DNA from: Muribaculaceae bacterium
GTDB lineage: Bacteria; Bacteroidota; Bacteroidia; Bacteroidales; Muribaculaceae
Length of the DNA stretch: 9,432 nucleotides
Assembly: GCA_016287065.1 (NCBI GenBank)
Contig: JAEEVB010000082.1
Span: 1-9,432 of the forward strand
Reading direction: 5' to 3'
Shown piece after piece: positions 1-6,178 of the stretch. Every line of letters begins with the position of its first letter. Position 1 is the first letter of the stretch. The position numbers and the translations under genes were made by a program. The notes beneath the pieces were generated by a model, which saw only the letters and a list, made by a program, of their open reading frames with translations, had not been told where the DNA came from and did no database searches.

Positions 1-1
1 G

Positions 2-1300
2 ATTGATGTGGATCTCGGCACCCAGGTCGAGGCCTTCAGGCGCGAGGGCCGTCCGGCCGAGGCCAAGCGACTCTACGAGCGCGTCACCTACGACCTCGAG
101 ATGATTCGCGAGGTGGGTTACTGCTCGGGCATCGAGAACTACTCCCGCTACTTCGACGGCCGCGAACCGGGCATGCGCCCCTTCTGCCTGCTCGACTACC
201 TGCCCAAGGACTTCCTCACCATCATCGACGAGAGCCACGTCACCGTGCCCCAGGTGCGCGCCATGTACGGCGGCGACCAGTCGCGCAAAATCAACCTTGT
301 GAACTACGGCTTCCGTCTCGAGGCCGCTGTCGATAACCGCCCTTTGCGCTTCGAGGAGTTCGAGGCGATGACGGGGCAGACCATCTATGTGAGCGCCACG
401 CCCGCCGACTATGAGCTCGAGCGCAGCGAGGGCGTCGTCACCGAGCAAATCATTCGCCCCACCGGCCTGCTCGACCCCAAGATCACCGTCCGACCCTCCA
501 AGGGCCAGGTCGACGACCTCATCGAGGAAATACAGCTGCGCGTCGAGCGTCACGAGCGCACCCTGGTCACCACCCTCACCAAGCGCATGGCCGAAGAACT
601 CACCGACTACCTCGCACGCCTCGACATACGCTGCGCCTACATGCACAGCGATGTGGAGACCCTCGACCGCATACAGATCATCGACGACCTGCGCGCCGGC
701 GCCATCGATGTGCTCGTGGGCGTGAACCTGCTGCGCGAGGGCCTCGACCTGCCCGAAGTCTCGCTCGTGGCCATCCTCGACGCCGACAAGGAGGGCTTCC
801 TGCGCAGCCGCCGCTCCCTCACCCAGACGGCCGGCCGTGCGGCCCGCAACCTCAACGGCGAGGTCATCATGTATGCCGACCGCATCACCGAGTCGATGCA
901 GCTCACCATCGACGAGACCGAGCGCCGACGCACCCTGCAGCTCAAGTACAACGAGGAGCACGGCATCACGCCGCAGGCCATCGTCAAGGCGCGCAACGCC
1001 ATCATCGGCGTCGACACCGACATCCCGTCGTCGCCCGACTCCATCTCGCACGCACGCCGCTACGAGAGCAACGTCACCGGCATCAACGACCGCAACACGC
1101 AGCTCGCCGCCGAGTTCAACCCCGCCGCCGGCATCGTGGCCGATCCTGTGGTGGCCTACATGTCGCGGCCCCAGCTCGAAACGGCCATCGAGCGACTCAA
1201 GACGCAGATGCTCGACGCCGCACGCCGCATGGACTTCATCGAGGCGGCACAGTACCGCGACGAGATGCTCAAACTCCAGAAACGCCTCAACACCGAATAA
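2..1300 (+). CDS. uvrB: UvrABC excision nuclease subunit B (5' partial)
   Basis: UvrB is the damage-verifying helicase-like subunit of nucleotide excision repair; it is loaded by UvrA and recruits UvrC for incision. The frame is open to the left edge, so the start lies outside. By comparison with the roughly 670-residue E. coli protein, about 235-240 N-terminal residues are missing, including the Walker A motif. Visible in order: the conserved stretch YDLEMIREVGYCSGIENYSR; the Walker B box DESH; the helicase motif VSATP; the segment VRPTGLLDP; TLTKRMAEELTDYL; motif V (NLLREGLDLPEVS); motif VI (QTAGRAARN); the YNEEHGITPQ linker; and a C-terminal UVR motif (about the last 40 residues, ending EAAQYRDEMLKLQKRLN) that contacts UvrC. 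It ends in TAA at 1298-1300. The gene is strongly GC-rich with G/C third positions, typical of a highly conserved native gene. Identification is from recognisable family motifs and is secure. Confidence 0.98.
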   Translation: MDVDLGTQVEAFRREGRPAEAKRLYERVTYDLEMIREVGYCSGIENYSRYFDGREPGMRPFCLLDYLPKDFLTIIDESHVTVPQVRAMYGGDQSRKINLVNYGFRLEAAVDNRPLRFEEFEAMTGQTIYVSATPADYELERSEGVVTEQIIRPTGLLDPKITVRPSKGQVDDLIEEIQLRVERHERTLVTTLTKRMAEELTDYLARLDIRCAYMHSDVETLDRIQIIDDLRAGAIDVLVGVNLLREGLDLPEVSLVAILDADKEGFLRSRRSLTQTAGRAARNLNGEVIMYADRITESMQLTIDETERRRTLQLKYNEEHGITPQAIVKARNAIIGVDTDIPSSPDSISHARRYESNVTGINDRNTQLAAEFNPAAGIVADPVVAYMSRPQLETAIERLKTQMLDAARRMDFIEAAQYRDEMLKLQKRLNTE

Positions 1301-1306
1301 TTCTCG

Positions 1307-1398
1307 GCCAAACGCCCGAACGAAATTCAGCCAAATACCCGAATGAAATTCAGCCAAACGCCCGAATAATTTTGCGCCAAATAACCGAATCATAAAAA
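1307..1398. repeat. Four 23-bp direct repeats downstream of uvrB
   Basis: Four head-to-tail 23-base units start at 1307, 1330, 1353 and 1376. Units 1 and 2 are nearly identical (gccaaacgcccgaacgaaat versus gccaaatacccgaatgaaat, each followed by tca). Unit 3 keeps gccaaacgcccgaa but continues taattttgc. Unit 4 is gccaaataaccgaat followed by an A-rich end. The preceding 23 bases (1284-1306), which include the uvrB stop, share the core ccgaataatt with unit 3, so the array may have grown from the 3' end of uvrB. The array is non-coding and has no spacers. Function is unknown; slipped-strand duplication is the simplest origin. Confidence 0.8.
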
Positions 1399-1406
1399 AT
1401 AATTAC

Positions 1407-1414
1407 TATATTTG
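1407..1414 (+). promoter_or_regulatory. Bacteroidetes-type -7 box for the DUF4143 gene
   Basis: TATATTTG is a perfect match to the TAnnTTTG -7 consensus known for the Bacteroidetes primary sigma factor, and it ends 25 bases before the ATG at 1440. No TTTG sits at the usual distance of about 19-21 bases upstream; the nearest (1371-1374) is 32 bases away, so the -33 element is weak or absent. The region around it is AT-rich. The promoter is inferred from the motif only. Confidence 0.5.
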
Positions 1415-1439
1415 CAGCCTGAATCATCAGATCAAGACT

Positions 1440-2720
1440 ATGACAAATGACTATAAACCACGGATTGCTGACCGATTACTCGCACGAAAACTGGCAGGGA
1501 AGGGAGCGATTCTCATCGAAGGTGCCAAATGGTGCGGAAAGACTACTACAGCCGAGCAAATTGCCCGTAGCGTATTGTACATGTCTGAATCAGGTAAAAT
1601 AGAACAAAACATTCAGTTAGCAAGAATTAACCCTCAGTTACTGCTTCAAGGCGAAAAGCCTAGACTGATTGATGAATGGCAAATTGCTCCACAACTATGG
1701 GACACCATTAGATTTGAAGCCGACCACACTGCTCATCTTGGAGATTTCATTCTGACAGGATCTTCAGTTCCGGCTGATATGAGTCAAGTGCTTCATAGTG
1801 GCACTGGGCGATTTGGTTGGCTCAGGATGCGTCCCATGTCGATTTGGGAATCAAACGATTCAACTGGAGAAGTCTCACTTGCAGAAATATTTAATAATGA
1901 GTGTAATCATATAGCGGGCACCTCACATCTCAACTTGCAACGTGTCGCTTTCTTGACATGTCGCGGAGGATGGCCTTTGGCTGTCGACATGGCCAACGAG
2001 ATTGCTCTTGACCAAGCATTTGACTACATTACAGCCGTAGAACAGAGAGACATTCAACTCGTCAACGGGTCACCAAAAGACCCAAACCGCGTTCACCGTC
2101 TCATGCGTTCACTTGCTCGTCATCAAGGGTCACAAGCAAGTTATGGAACCATACGAGCCGATTTAATTGCTAATGAAGGCGAAAGTTTCAGTGAAGACAC
2201 CATTGCATCCTACATCAAAGCACTGAAACGCATTTTTGTAGTCGAAGACGTGGAAGCCTGGAATCCAAACCTTCGTTCTAAAACAGCCATAAGGACTTCC
2301 GACACACGCTATTTCACCGATCCCTCCATTGCTACCGCTGTGCTTGGACTTGGCCCAAACGATCTGATTAATGATTTGAACACTTTTGGGCTTATGTTTG
2401 AAACCCTATGCATTCGTGACCTGCGCGTTTTTGCCGAAGCATTAAATGGCAATGTCTATCATTATCGTGATAAGAATGGCCTTGAATGTGATGCGGTTAT
2501 TCATCTGCGCGACGGCCGTTATGGTTTAGTAGAAATAAAACTTGGCGGCGACAAGCTCATTGCAGATGGCATAAAAACGCTTAAAACATTGACCAACAAA
2601 ATTGACACCGACAAAATGAAGAAACCATCTTTCTTGATGGTTCTTACTGCCATTGGTGATTATGCCTATAGCACCGAAGATGGAATTGCCATTGTACCCA
2701 TTGGATGTTTAAAAGATTAG
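1440..2720 (+). CDS. ATP-binding protein, AAA_14 / DUF4143 family
   Basis: A 426-residue member of the widespread ATPase family that pairs an N-terminal AAA-type ATPase with a C-terminal DUF4143 domain. Its cellular role is not established. Seen: Walker A GAKWCGKT at residues 28-35, Walker B LIDEWQ at 76-81, a sensor-1-like strand FILTGSS at 103-109, and a winged-helix-like middle (about 215-290). The C-terminal part carries a PD-(D/E)XK-like core, with D351 in LECDAVIHL and E365-x-K367 in LVEIKLGG. The ATG at 1440 is the first in-frame start and lies just after a good -7 box; there is no Shine-Dalgarno. The gene is much more AT-rich than uvrB and ygiQ on either side and ends only 13 bases before ygiQ, which suggests a later insertion whose promoter may now also serve ygiQ. 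The family call is firm; a function (mobile-element or stress related) would be guesswork. Confidence 0.9.
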   Translation: MTNDYKPRIADRLLARKLAGKGAILIEGAKWCGKTTTAEQIARSVLYMSESGKIEQNIQLARINPQLLLQGEKPRLIDEWQIAPQLWDTIRFEADHTAHLGDFILTGSSVPADMSQVLHSGTGRFGWLRMRPMSIWESNDSTGEVSLAEIFNNECNHIAGTSHLNLQRVAFLTCRGGWPLAVDMANEIALDQAFDYITAVEQRDIQLVNGSPKDPNRVHRLMRSLARHQGSQASYGTIRADLIANEGESFSEDTIASYIKALKRIFVVEDVEAWNPNLRSKTAIRTSDTRYFTDPSIATAVLGLGPNDLINDLNTFGLMFETLCIRDLRVFAEALNGNVYHYRDKNGLECDAVIHLRDGRYGLVEIKLGGDKLIADGIKTLKTLTNKIDTDKMKKPSFLMVLTAIGDYAYSTEDGIAIVPIGCLKD

Positions 2721-2733
2721 TTCCTTCTTAATC

Positions 2734-4638
2734 ATGGCAAAGATACAAGGGCAGTGGCTGCCCACTACGGTCAAGGAGGTGCAGCACCTCGGATGGGATT
2801 ACATCGATGTGATCCTCTTCACTGGCGATGCCTATATCGACCACCCCTCGATGGGCACGGCGGTCATTGGCCGCGTGCTCGAGGCGCAGGGCTACCGCGT
2901 GGCCATCGTGCCGCAGCCCAACTGGCGCGACGACCTGCGCGACTTCCGCAAGCTGGGCCGCCCGCGTCTGTTCTTCGGCGTGAGCGCTGGCGCCATGGAC
3001 TCGATGGTGAACCACTACACCGCCAACCGTCGCCGTCGCAGCGACGATGCCTACACCCCCGACGCACGCGCCGGACAGCGGCCCGACTACCCCACCATCG
3101 TCTATGCCAACATCCTCAAGCAGCTCTTCCCCGATGTGCCGGTGGTGATTGCGGGCATCGAGGCCTCGTTGCGACGACTGGCGCACTACGACTACTGGCA
3201 AGACCGTCTGCGCCCCTCCATTCTCATCGATTCTAAGGCCGACCTGCTCATCTATGGCATGGGCGAGAAACCCAATATCGCCATTGCCGACGCGCTGAGC
3301 AGCGGCGCCACCATCGACCAGCTCACCGACATACCCCAGACGGTGGTGCGCATGCCCCTCTCGGCCATCCCCACCGGCGGCGACGATGTGGTGCTGCACT
3401 CCTTCGACGAGTGCCTCGCCGACAAGAAGTGTCAGGCCGAGAACTTCCGCCACATCGAGGTGGAGTCGAACCTGTGGCACGGCCACAACCTGTGGCAGGC
3501 TACGGGCGACATCGCCATCAAGGTGAACCGCACCAATCCGCCCATGACCACGCAGGAAATCGACGCCTCGTTCGACCTGCCCTACACCCGCCTGCCGCAC
3601 CCCCGCTACCAGGGCAAACGCATTCCCGCCTACGAGATGATTCGCCACTCGGTGAACCTGCACCGCGGCTGCTTTGGCGGCTGCGCCTTCTGCACCATCA
3701 GCGCCCACCAGGGCAAGTTCATCGCCAGCCGCAGCAAGCAGTCTATCATGCGCGAGGTGAAGCAGGTGACCCAGATGGACGACTTCAAGGGCTACATCTC
3801 CGACCTCGGAGGCCCCAGCGCCAACATGTATGGCATGCACGGCATCGACCTGGAGCGCTGCCAGCGCTGCGCACGCCCCTCGTGCCTGCACCCCAAGCCC
3901 TGCTCCAACCTCAACACCGACCACAGTGCCCTGCTCGACATCTACCACGCCGTCGACGCCCTGCCCCAGGTCAAGAAGTCGTTCATTGGCAGCGGTGTGC
4001 GCTACGACCTCTCGATGCACCGCACCGGCAATCCCGCCATCGACAAGGTGAATGCGCAGTTCAACGAGGAGCTCATACGCTTCCACGTCTCGGGCCGGCT
4101 CAAGGTGGCTCCCGAGCACACCAGCGACGCGGTGCTCAACGTCATGCGCAAGCCCTCGTTCGCCCTCTTCGAGCAGTTCAAGCAGCTCTTCGACCGCATC
4201 AACCTCAAGTATGCCCTGCGGCAGCAGCTCATCCCCTACTTCATCTCGTCGCACCCCGCGTGCACCGAGCAAGACATGGCCGAACTCGCCGCCATCACCA
4301 AGGACCTCAACTTCCACCTCGAGCAGGTGCAGGACTTCACCCCCACCCCCATGACCATCTCTACCGAGGCGTTCTACACCGGATTCCACCCCTACACGCT
4401 GCAGCCCATCGCTTCGGCACACACGCCCGACGAGAAACTGGCCCAGCGCAAATACTTCTTCTGGTATGAGAAGCAGTACCAGCCCGACATTGTGCGCTCG
4501 CTCACGCGCATGCACCGCCGCGACCTCATTCAGCGACTCTTCCCCCACGGAGCGCCATCGGCTCGCGCAGCAGCCACCCCAAGAGAGCCGCAAAACAGGC
4601 ATTTTCAAAAAAATCGGCGAAATATTCGCAAAAAATGA
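2734..4638 (+). CDS. ygiQ: YgiQ family radical SAM protein
   Basis: A 634-residue member of the YgiQ family, large radical SAM enzymes that are common in bacteria and whose substrate is not established. The N-terminal domain has the family's hallmark run around WDYIDVILFTGDAYIDHPS (residues 21-39) and VPQPNWRDDLRDF. The radical SAM cluster motif C313-x3-C317-x2-C320 sits in HRGCFGGCAFC and would bind a 4Fe-4S cluster that cleaves S-adenosylmethionine. A second group of cysteines follows (C376, C379, C384, C390). The C-terminal region (QLIPYFISSHPACTEQDM and QVQDFTPTPMTISTEAFYTG) is the conserved DUF3362-type end. The last 30 or so residues are basic and low in complexity. The start at 2734 gives the usual family N-terminus and lies 13 bases after the ATPase gene, so the two are probably co-transcribed. 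The gene is GC-rich like uvrB. Confidence 0.96.
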   Translation: MAKIQGQWLPTTVKEVQHLGWDYIDVILFTGDAYIDHPSMGTAVIGRVLEAQGYRVAIVPQPNWRDDLRDFRKLGRPRLFFGVSAGAMDSMVNHYTANRRRRSDDAYTPDARAGQRPDYPTIVYANILKQLFPDVPVVIAGIEASLRRLAHYDYWQDRLRPSILIDSKADLLIYGMGEKPNIAIADALSSGATIDQLTDIPQTVVRMPLSAIPTGGDDVVLHSFDECLADKKCQAENFRHIEVESNLWHGHNLWQATGDIAIKVNRTNPPMTTQEIDASFDLPYTRLPHPRYQGKRIPAYEMIRHSVNLHRGCFGGCAFCTISAHQGKFIASRSKQSIMREVKQVTQMDDFKGYISDLGGPSANMYGMHGIDLERCQRCARPSCLHPKPCSNLNTDHSALLDIYHAVDALPQVKKSFIGSGVRYDLSMHRTGNPAIDKVNAQFNEELIRFHVSGRLKVAPEHTSDAVLNVMRKPSFALFEQFKQLFDRINLKYALRQQLIPYFISSHPACTEQDMAELAAITKDLNFHLEQVQDFTPTPMTISTEAFYTGFHPYTLQPIASAHTPDEKLAQRKYFFWYEKQYQPDIVRSLTRMHRRDLIQRLFPHGAPSARAAATPREPQNRHFQKNRRNIRKK

Positions 4639-4668
4639 TGTGCGATTCAAAACTTTTTCCTAACTTTG
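4639..4668 (+). promoter_or_regulatory. Promoter of tRNA-Val
   Basis: TAACTTTG at 4661-4668 is a perfect TAnnTTTG -7 box. TGTG at 4639-4642, 18 bases upstream, is a one-mismatch -33 element (TTTG). The box ends 17 bases before the tRNA 5' end, leaving a short leader for RNase P to remove. The -33 element begins directly after the ygiQ stop codon (4636-4638). Confidence 0.65.
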
Positions 4669-4685
4669 CATCGCTTTTCAGTTAT

Positions 4686-4760
4686 AGGGGCGTAGCCCAG
4701 CTGGTTCAGAGCGCCGCAGTCACATTGCGGAGGTCATCGGTTCGAACCCGATCGTCCCTA
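4686..4760 (+). tRNA. tRNA-Val (anticodon CAC)
   Basis: A 75-base cloverleaf folds by eye. The acceptor stem AGGGGCG pairs with CGTCCCT (one G-T wobble). The D arm GCCC/GAGC has one C-A mismatch. The anticodon stem CCGCA/TGCGG holds the 7-base loop GTCACAT, giving CAC after the invariant T33. The variable loop is AGGTC, and the T arm ATCGG/CCGAT has the canonical loop TTCGAAC. The discriminator base is A73, as expected for valine. No CCA is encoded (CTA follows), so the end must be added after transcription. It reads GTG codons. A perfect -7 box lies upstream and an intrinsic terminator downstream. Confidence 0.95.
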
Positions 4761-5590
4761 CTAACTTTCCCGAGCAGCATTGCACCACGCAACGCTGCTT
4801 TTTTTATTTCCCTGGCCACAAGTGGCACTTGACCGGCGCCTCGGTCCACGCCGAGCTTTGCCTTAAACGCTTTCATAAAGTGCTCATACTCTACCTGCGT
4901 GATATCCACCTTATTGTAGCACTTGCTATTGGGATAGCGTTCCTTGTAGGCCTTGCGCACCATTTCATGCGTGACCACATTTTCAACCGGAATTTCATAC
5001 TCGCGCATGATGGGCAACAGGTATTCGATGGCACTGGCAATCTGGTCATCGGTGAGCGGATACTCAAGCGTGTTTCCCTGAAACTCAATACCTATCGTGA
5101 AATTGTTGCACCCTTCGCGGCCGTTCAGCACCGAGCGGCCAGCATGAAAAGCAACCACCGTTGGGGCACACATCACATATCGCGTGCCATCGGTGTCAAT
5201 CACCACATGAGTACTCACGCCTCGCTGCTTCGAGGTGAGCACATCCAGCGAATGCTCCACGGTGGGTTCGGCGGTGTGGTGCAGAATCACGCCCTTCACT
5301 TCATTCACCCTCAAAGTGTCGTAGTTGGGGGTGGGATAGCTTACTTCACGGTATTTATTTTTGTGCTTGCGGCCTTGCTTCTCGCTTTTAGACCCCGGCG
5401 ACATGGCCGAACCATCACGCACGCTGCCACGATTCGGCCGGGGGGGCACGGGCATGGCCACGCCATGTTCCTGACTGCGACTTTGTTTTGTTCTGGGGGG
5501 AACCGGTGTATCTTTGGTCGACACCTGCGCGCCACAAGTCATCACAGTTGCAAGCGCCAGGCACATGATCAGTTTTCGTTTTATATTCAT
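4706..5590 (-). CDS. Exported N-acetylmuramoyl-L-alanine amidase (Amidase_2 fold)
   Basis: A predicted zinc amidase that cleaves the bond between N-acetylmuramic acid and L-alanine in peptidoglycan, acting in the cell envelope. With the start at 5590 it has 294 residues. Residues 1-21 (MNIKRKLIMCLALATVMTCG then A) form a signal peptide; C19 is a weak lipobox candidate (VMTC). Residues 22-90 are a Pro/Ser/Arg-rich linker. The catalytic domain spans about 91-248: ILHHTAEPT with H104/H105, VSTHVVIDTDG, IGIEFQG, VVTHEM with H208, and KCYNKVDI with C224, resembling the His/His/Cys zinc site of T7 lysozyme. An upstream TTG at 5653 also opens the frame but overlaps the promoter and would spoil the signal peptide. 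The last 45 or so residues have no domain, and the final 18 codons are antisense to tRNA-Val, suggesting loss of an earlier stop. Confidence 0.88.
   Translation of the reverse strand: MNIKRKLIMCLALATVMTCGAQVSTKDTPVPPRTKQSRSQEHGVAMPVPPRPNRGSVRDGSAMSPGSKSEKQGRKHKNKYREVSYPTPNYDTLRVNEVKGVILHHTAEPTVEHSLDVLTSKQRGVSTHVVIDTDGTRYVMCAPTVVAFHAGRSVLNGREGCNNFTIGIEFQGNTLEYPLTDDQIASAIEYLLPIMREYEIPVENVVTHEMVRKAYKERYPNSKCYNKVDITQVEYEHFMKAFKAKLGVDRGAGQVPLVAREIKKAALRGAMLLGKVSRDDRVRTDDLRNVTAAL
4773..4806 (+). terminator. Intrinsic terminator of tRNA-Val
   Basis: AGCAGC (4773-4778) pairs with GCTGCT (4794-4799). Inside, after an A-C mismatch, TTGC pairs with GCAA around a 5-base loop. A run of seven T residues (4799-4805) follows. 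This is a classic rho-independent terminator 12 bases after the tRNA. It lies antisense inside the 3' part of the convergent amidase gene. Confidence 0.85.
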
Positions 5591-5640
5591 TCCAATACTG
5601 TTTCTAAATAATTGATGCATCACAAGGCTGTTTGTGGCTA

Positions 5641-5672
5641 CAAAATTCGGCAAATTCTTTCAATTCCACAAA
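5641..5672 (-). promoter_or_regulatory. Candidate promoter of the amidase gene
   Basis: On the minus strand TTTG (5672-5669) is followed after 20 bases by GAATTTTG (5648-5641), which matches the TAnnTTTG -7 box at all but its first base. Transcription would start near 5634, leaving a leader of about 45 bases before the ATG at 5590. This agrees with the chosen start and excludes the TTG at 5653. Confidence 0.5.
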
Positions 5673-5711
5673 TCCTGATAACCGAATTACCGCTCACCAA
5701 TGTCTCTGCAT

Positions 5712-5727
5712 GGCGTTACACAACGCC
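5712..5727. other. Stem-loop between Nudix and amidase genes
   Basis: GGCGTT-ACAC-AACGCC is a perfect 6-bp stem with a 4-base loop, 22-37 bases after the Nudix stop codon. No T-run follows on either strand, so it is not a standard terminator. It may protect the 3' end of the Nudix mRNA or act as a weak terminator, or it may be chance. Confidence 0.35.
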
Positions 5728-5748
5728 CACTCATCTCAAATAAAGCTC

Positions 5749-6153
5749 CTATCTTTCAAGCAACCTTTGCTTTAACGCCTCAACTACCAGCAAGTCTGCA
5801 GGCAACCAATTGACCGTATCAATTTCCTCATACGGCAGCCATTTGGCTGCCTCATGTTCTTTCAAAATCATTTCACCGCTCTCTACATGGCACATATAAC
5901 ACCGCATCGACAGGTGAAAAGTCTCATAGTCCCATTCCACCGTTGTCAAGAAATCATCAATATTGATACGCACATCCAGTTCCTCCATGATTTCACGCTT
6001 CAGCGCATCCTCTGGAGTTTCTCCCGCTTCAATCTTGCCTCCAGGAAACTCCCAGCCATCCTTCAAAGGACCATAACCACGCTGTGTAGCAAACACACGC
6101 CCTTCACCATCCTCCATAATAGCCGCCACTACTTTTATCGTACGCCTCTCCAT
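5749..6153 (-). CDS. Nudix hydrolase, MutT/NudG-like nucleotide pyrophosphohydrolase
   Basis: A 134-residue single-domain cytosolic Nudix protein. Such enzymes cleave nucleoside triphosphates to monophosphate plus pyrophosphate with Mg2+; the WEFPGGKIE run (residues 34-42) is typical of the MutT/NudG (8-oxo-dGTP, CTP or 5-methyl-dCTP) branch. The Nudix box is G39-x5-E45-x7-R53-E54-I55-x-E57-E58-x-D60-V61. All catalytic Glu and Arg residues are present, but the usual second Gly is Asp60. The length and C-terminal HEAAKWLPYEE segment fit the branch. The ATG at 6153 lies 25 bases after the stop of the large helicase gene, with no promoter visible in the gap, so the two are probably one transcript. 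The true substrate cannot be read from sequence. It could be simple sanitation of the nucleotide pool or could serve the helicase-nuclease next to it. Confidence 0.92.
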   Translation of the reverse strand: MERRTIKVVAAIMEDGEGRVFATQRGYGPLKDGWEFPGGKIEAGETPEDALKREIMEELDVRINIDDFLTTVEWDYETFHLSMRCYMCHVESGEMILKEHEAAKWLPYEEIDTVNWLPADLLVVEALKQRLLER

Positions 6154-6178
6154 TGACCCTTATCGCTCCCCAAAATAA

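Noticed and set aside
1307..1398. CRISPR array
   Set aside because: The 23-bp units abut without unique spacers and decay along the array, and there is no cas gene. The same holds for the 21-bp units at 8930-9055.
2728..4650. 640-codon open frame on the minus strand opposite ygiQ
   Set aside because: It is a composition artefact of the GC-rich ygiQ gene: the protein is Val/Gly/His/Arg-rich with no family motif, and the opposite strand encodes a clear radical SAM protein.
4686..4760. tRNA-Val as an attachment site for an integrated element
   Set aside because: No second copy of the tRNA 3' end and no integrase gene are seen in the window.
4812..4829. Palindrome around CAAGTGGCACTTG as a terminator for the amidase gene
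   Set aside because: No T-run follows on the minus strand, and it lies within the amidase frame.
4829..5611. 260-codon open frame on the plus strand opposite the amidase gene
   Set aside because: No recognisable domain or promoter, and it lies fully antisense to a gene with signal peptide and catalytic motifs.
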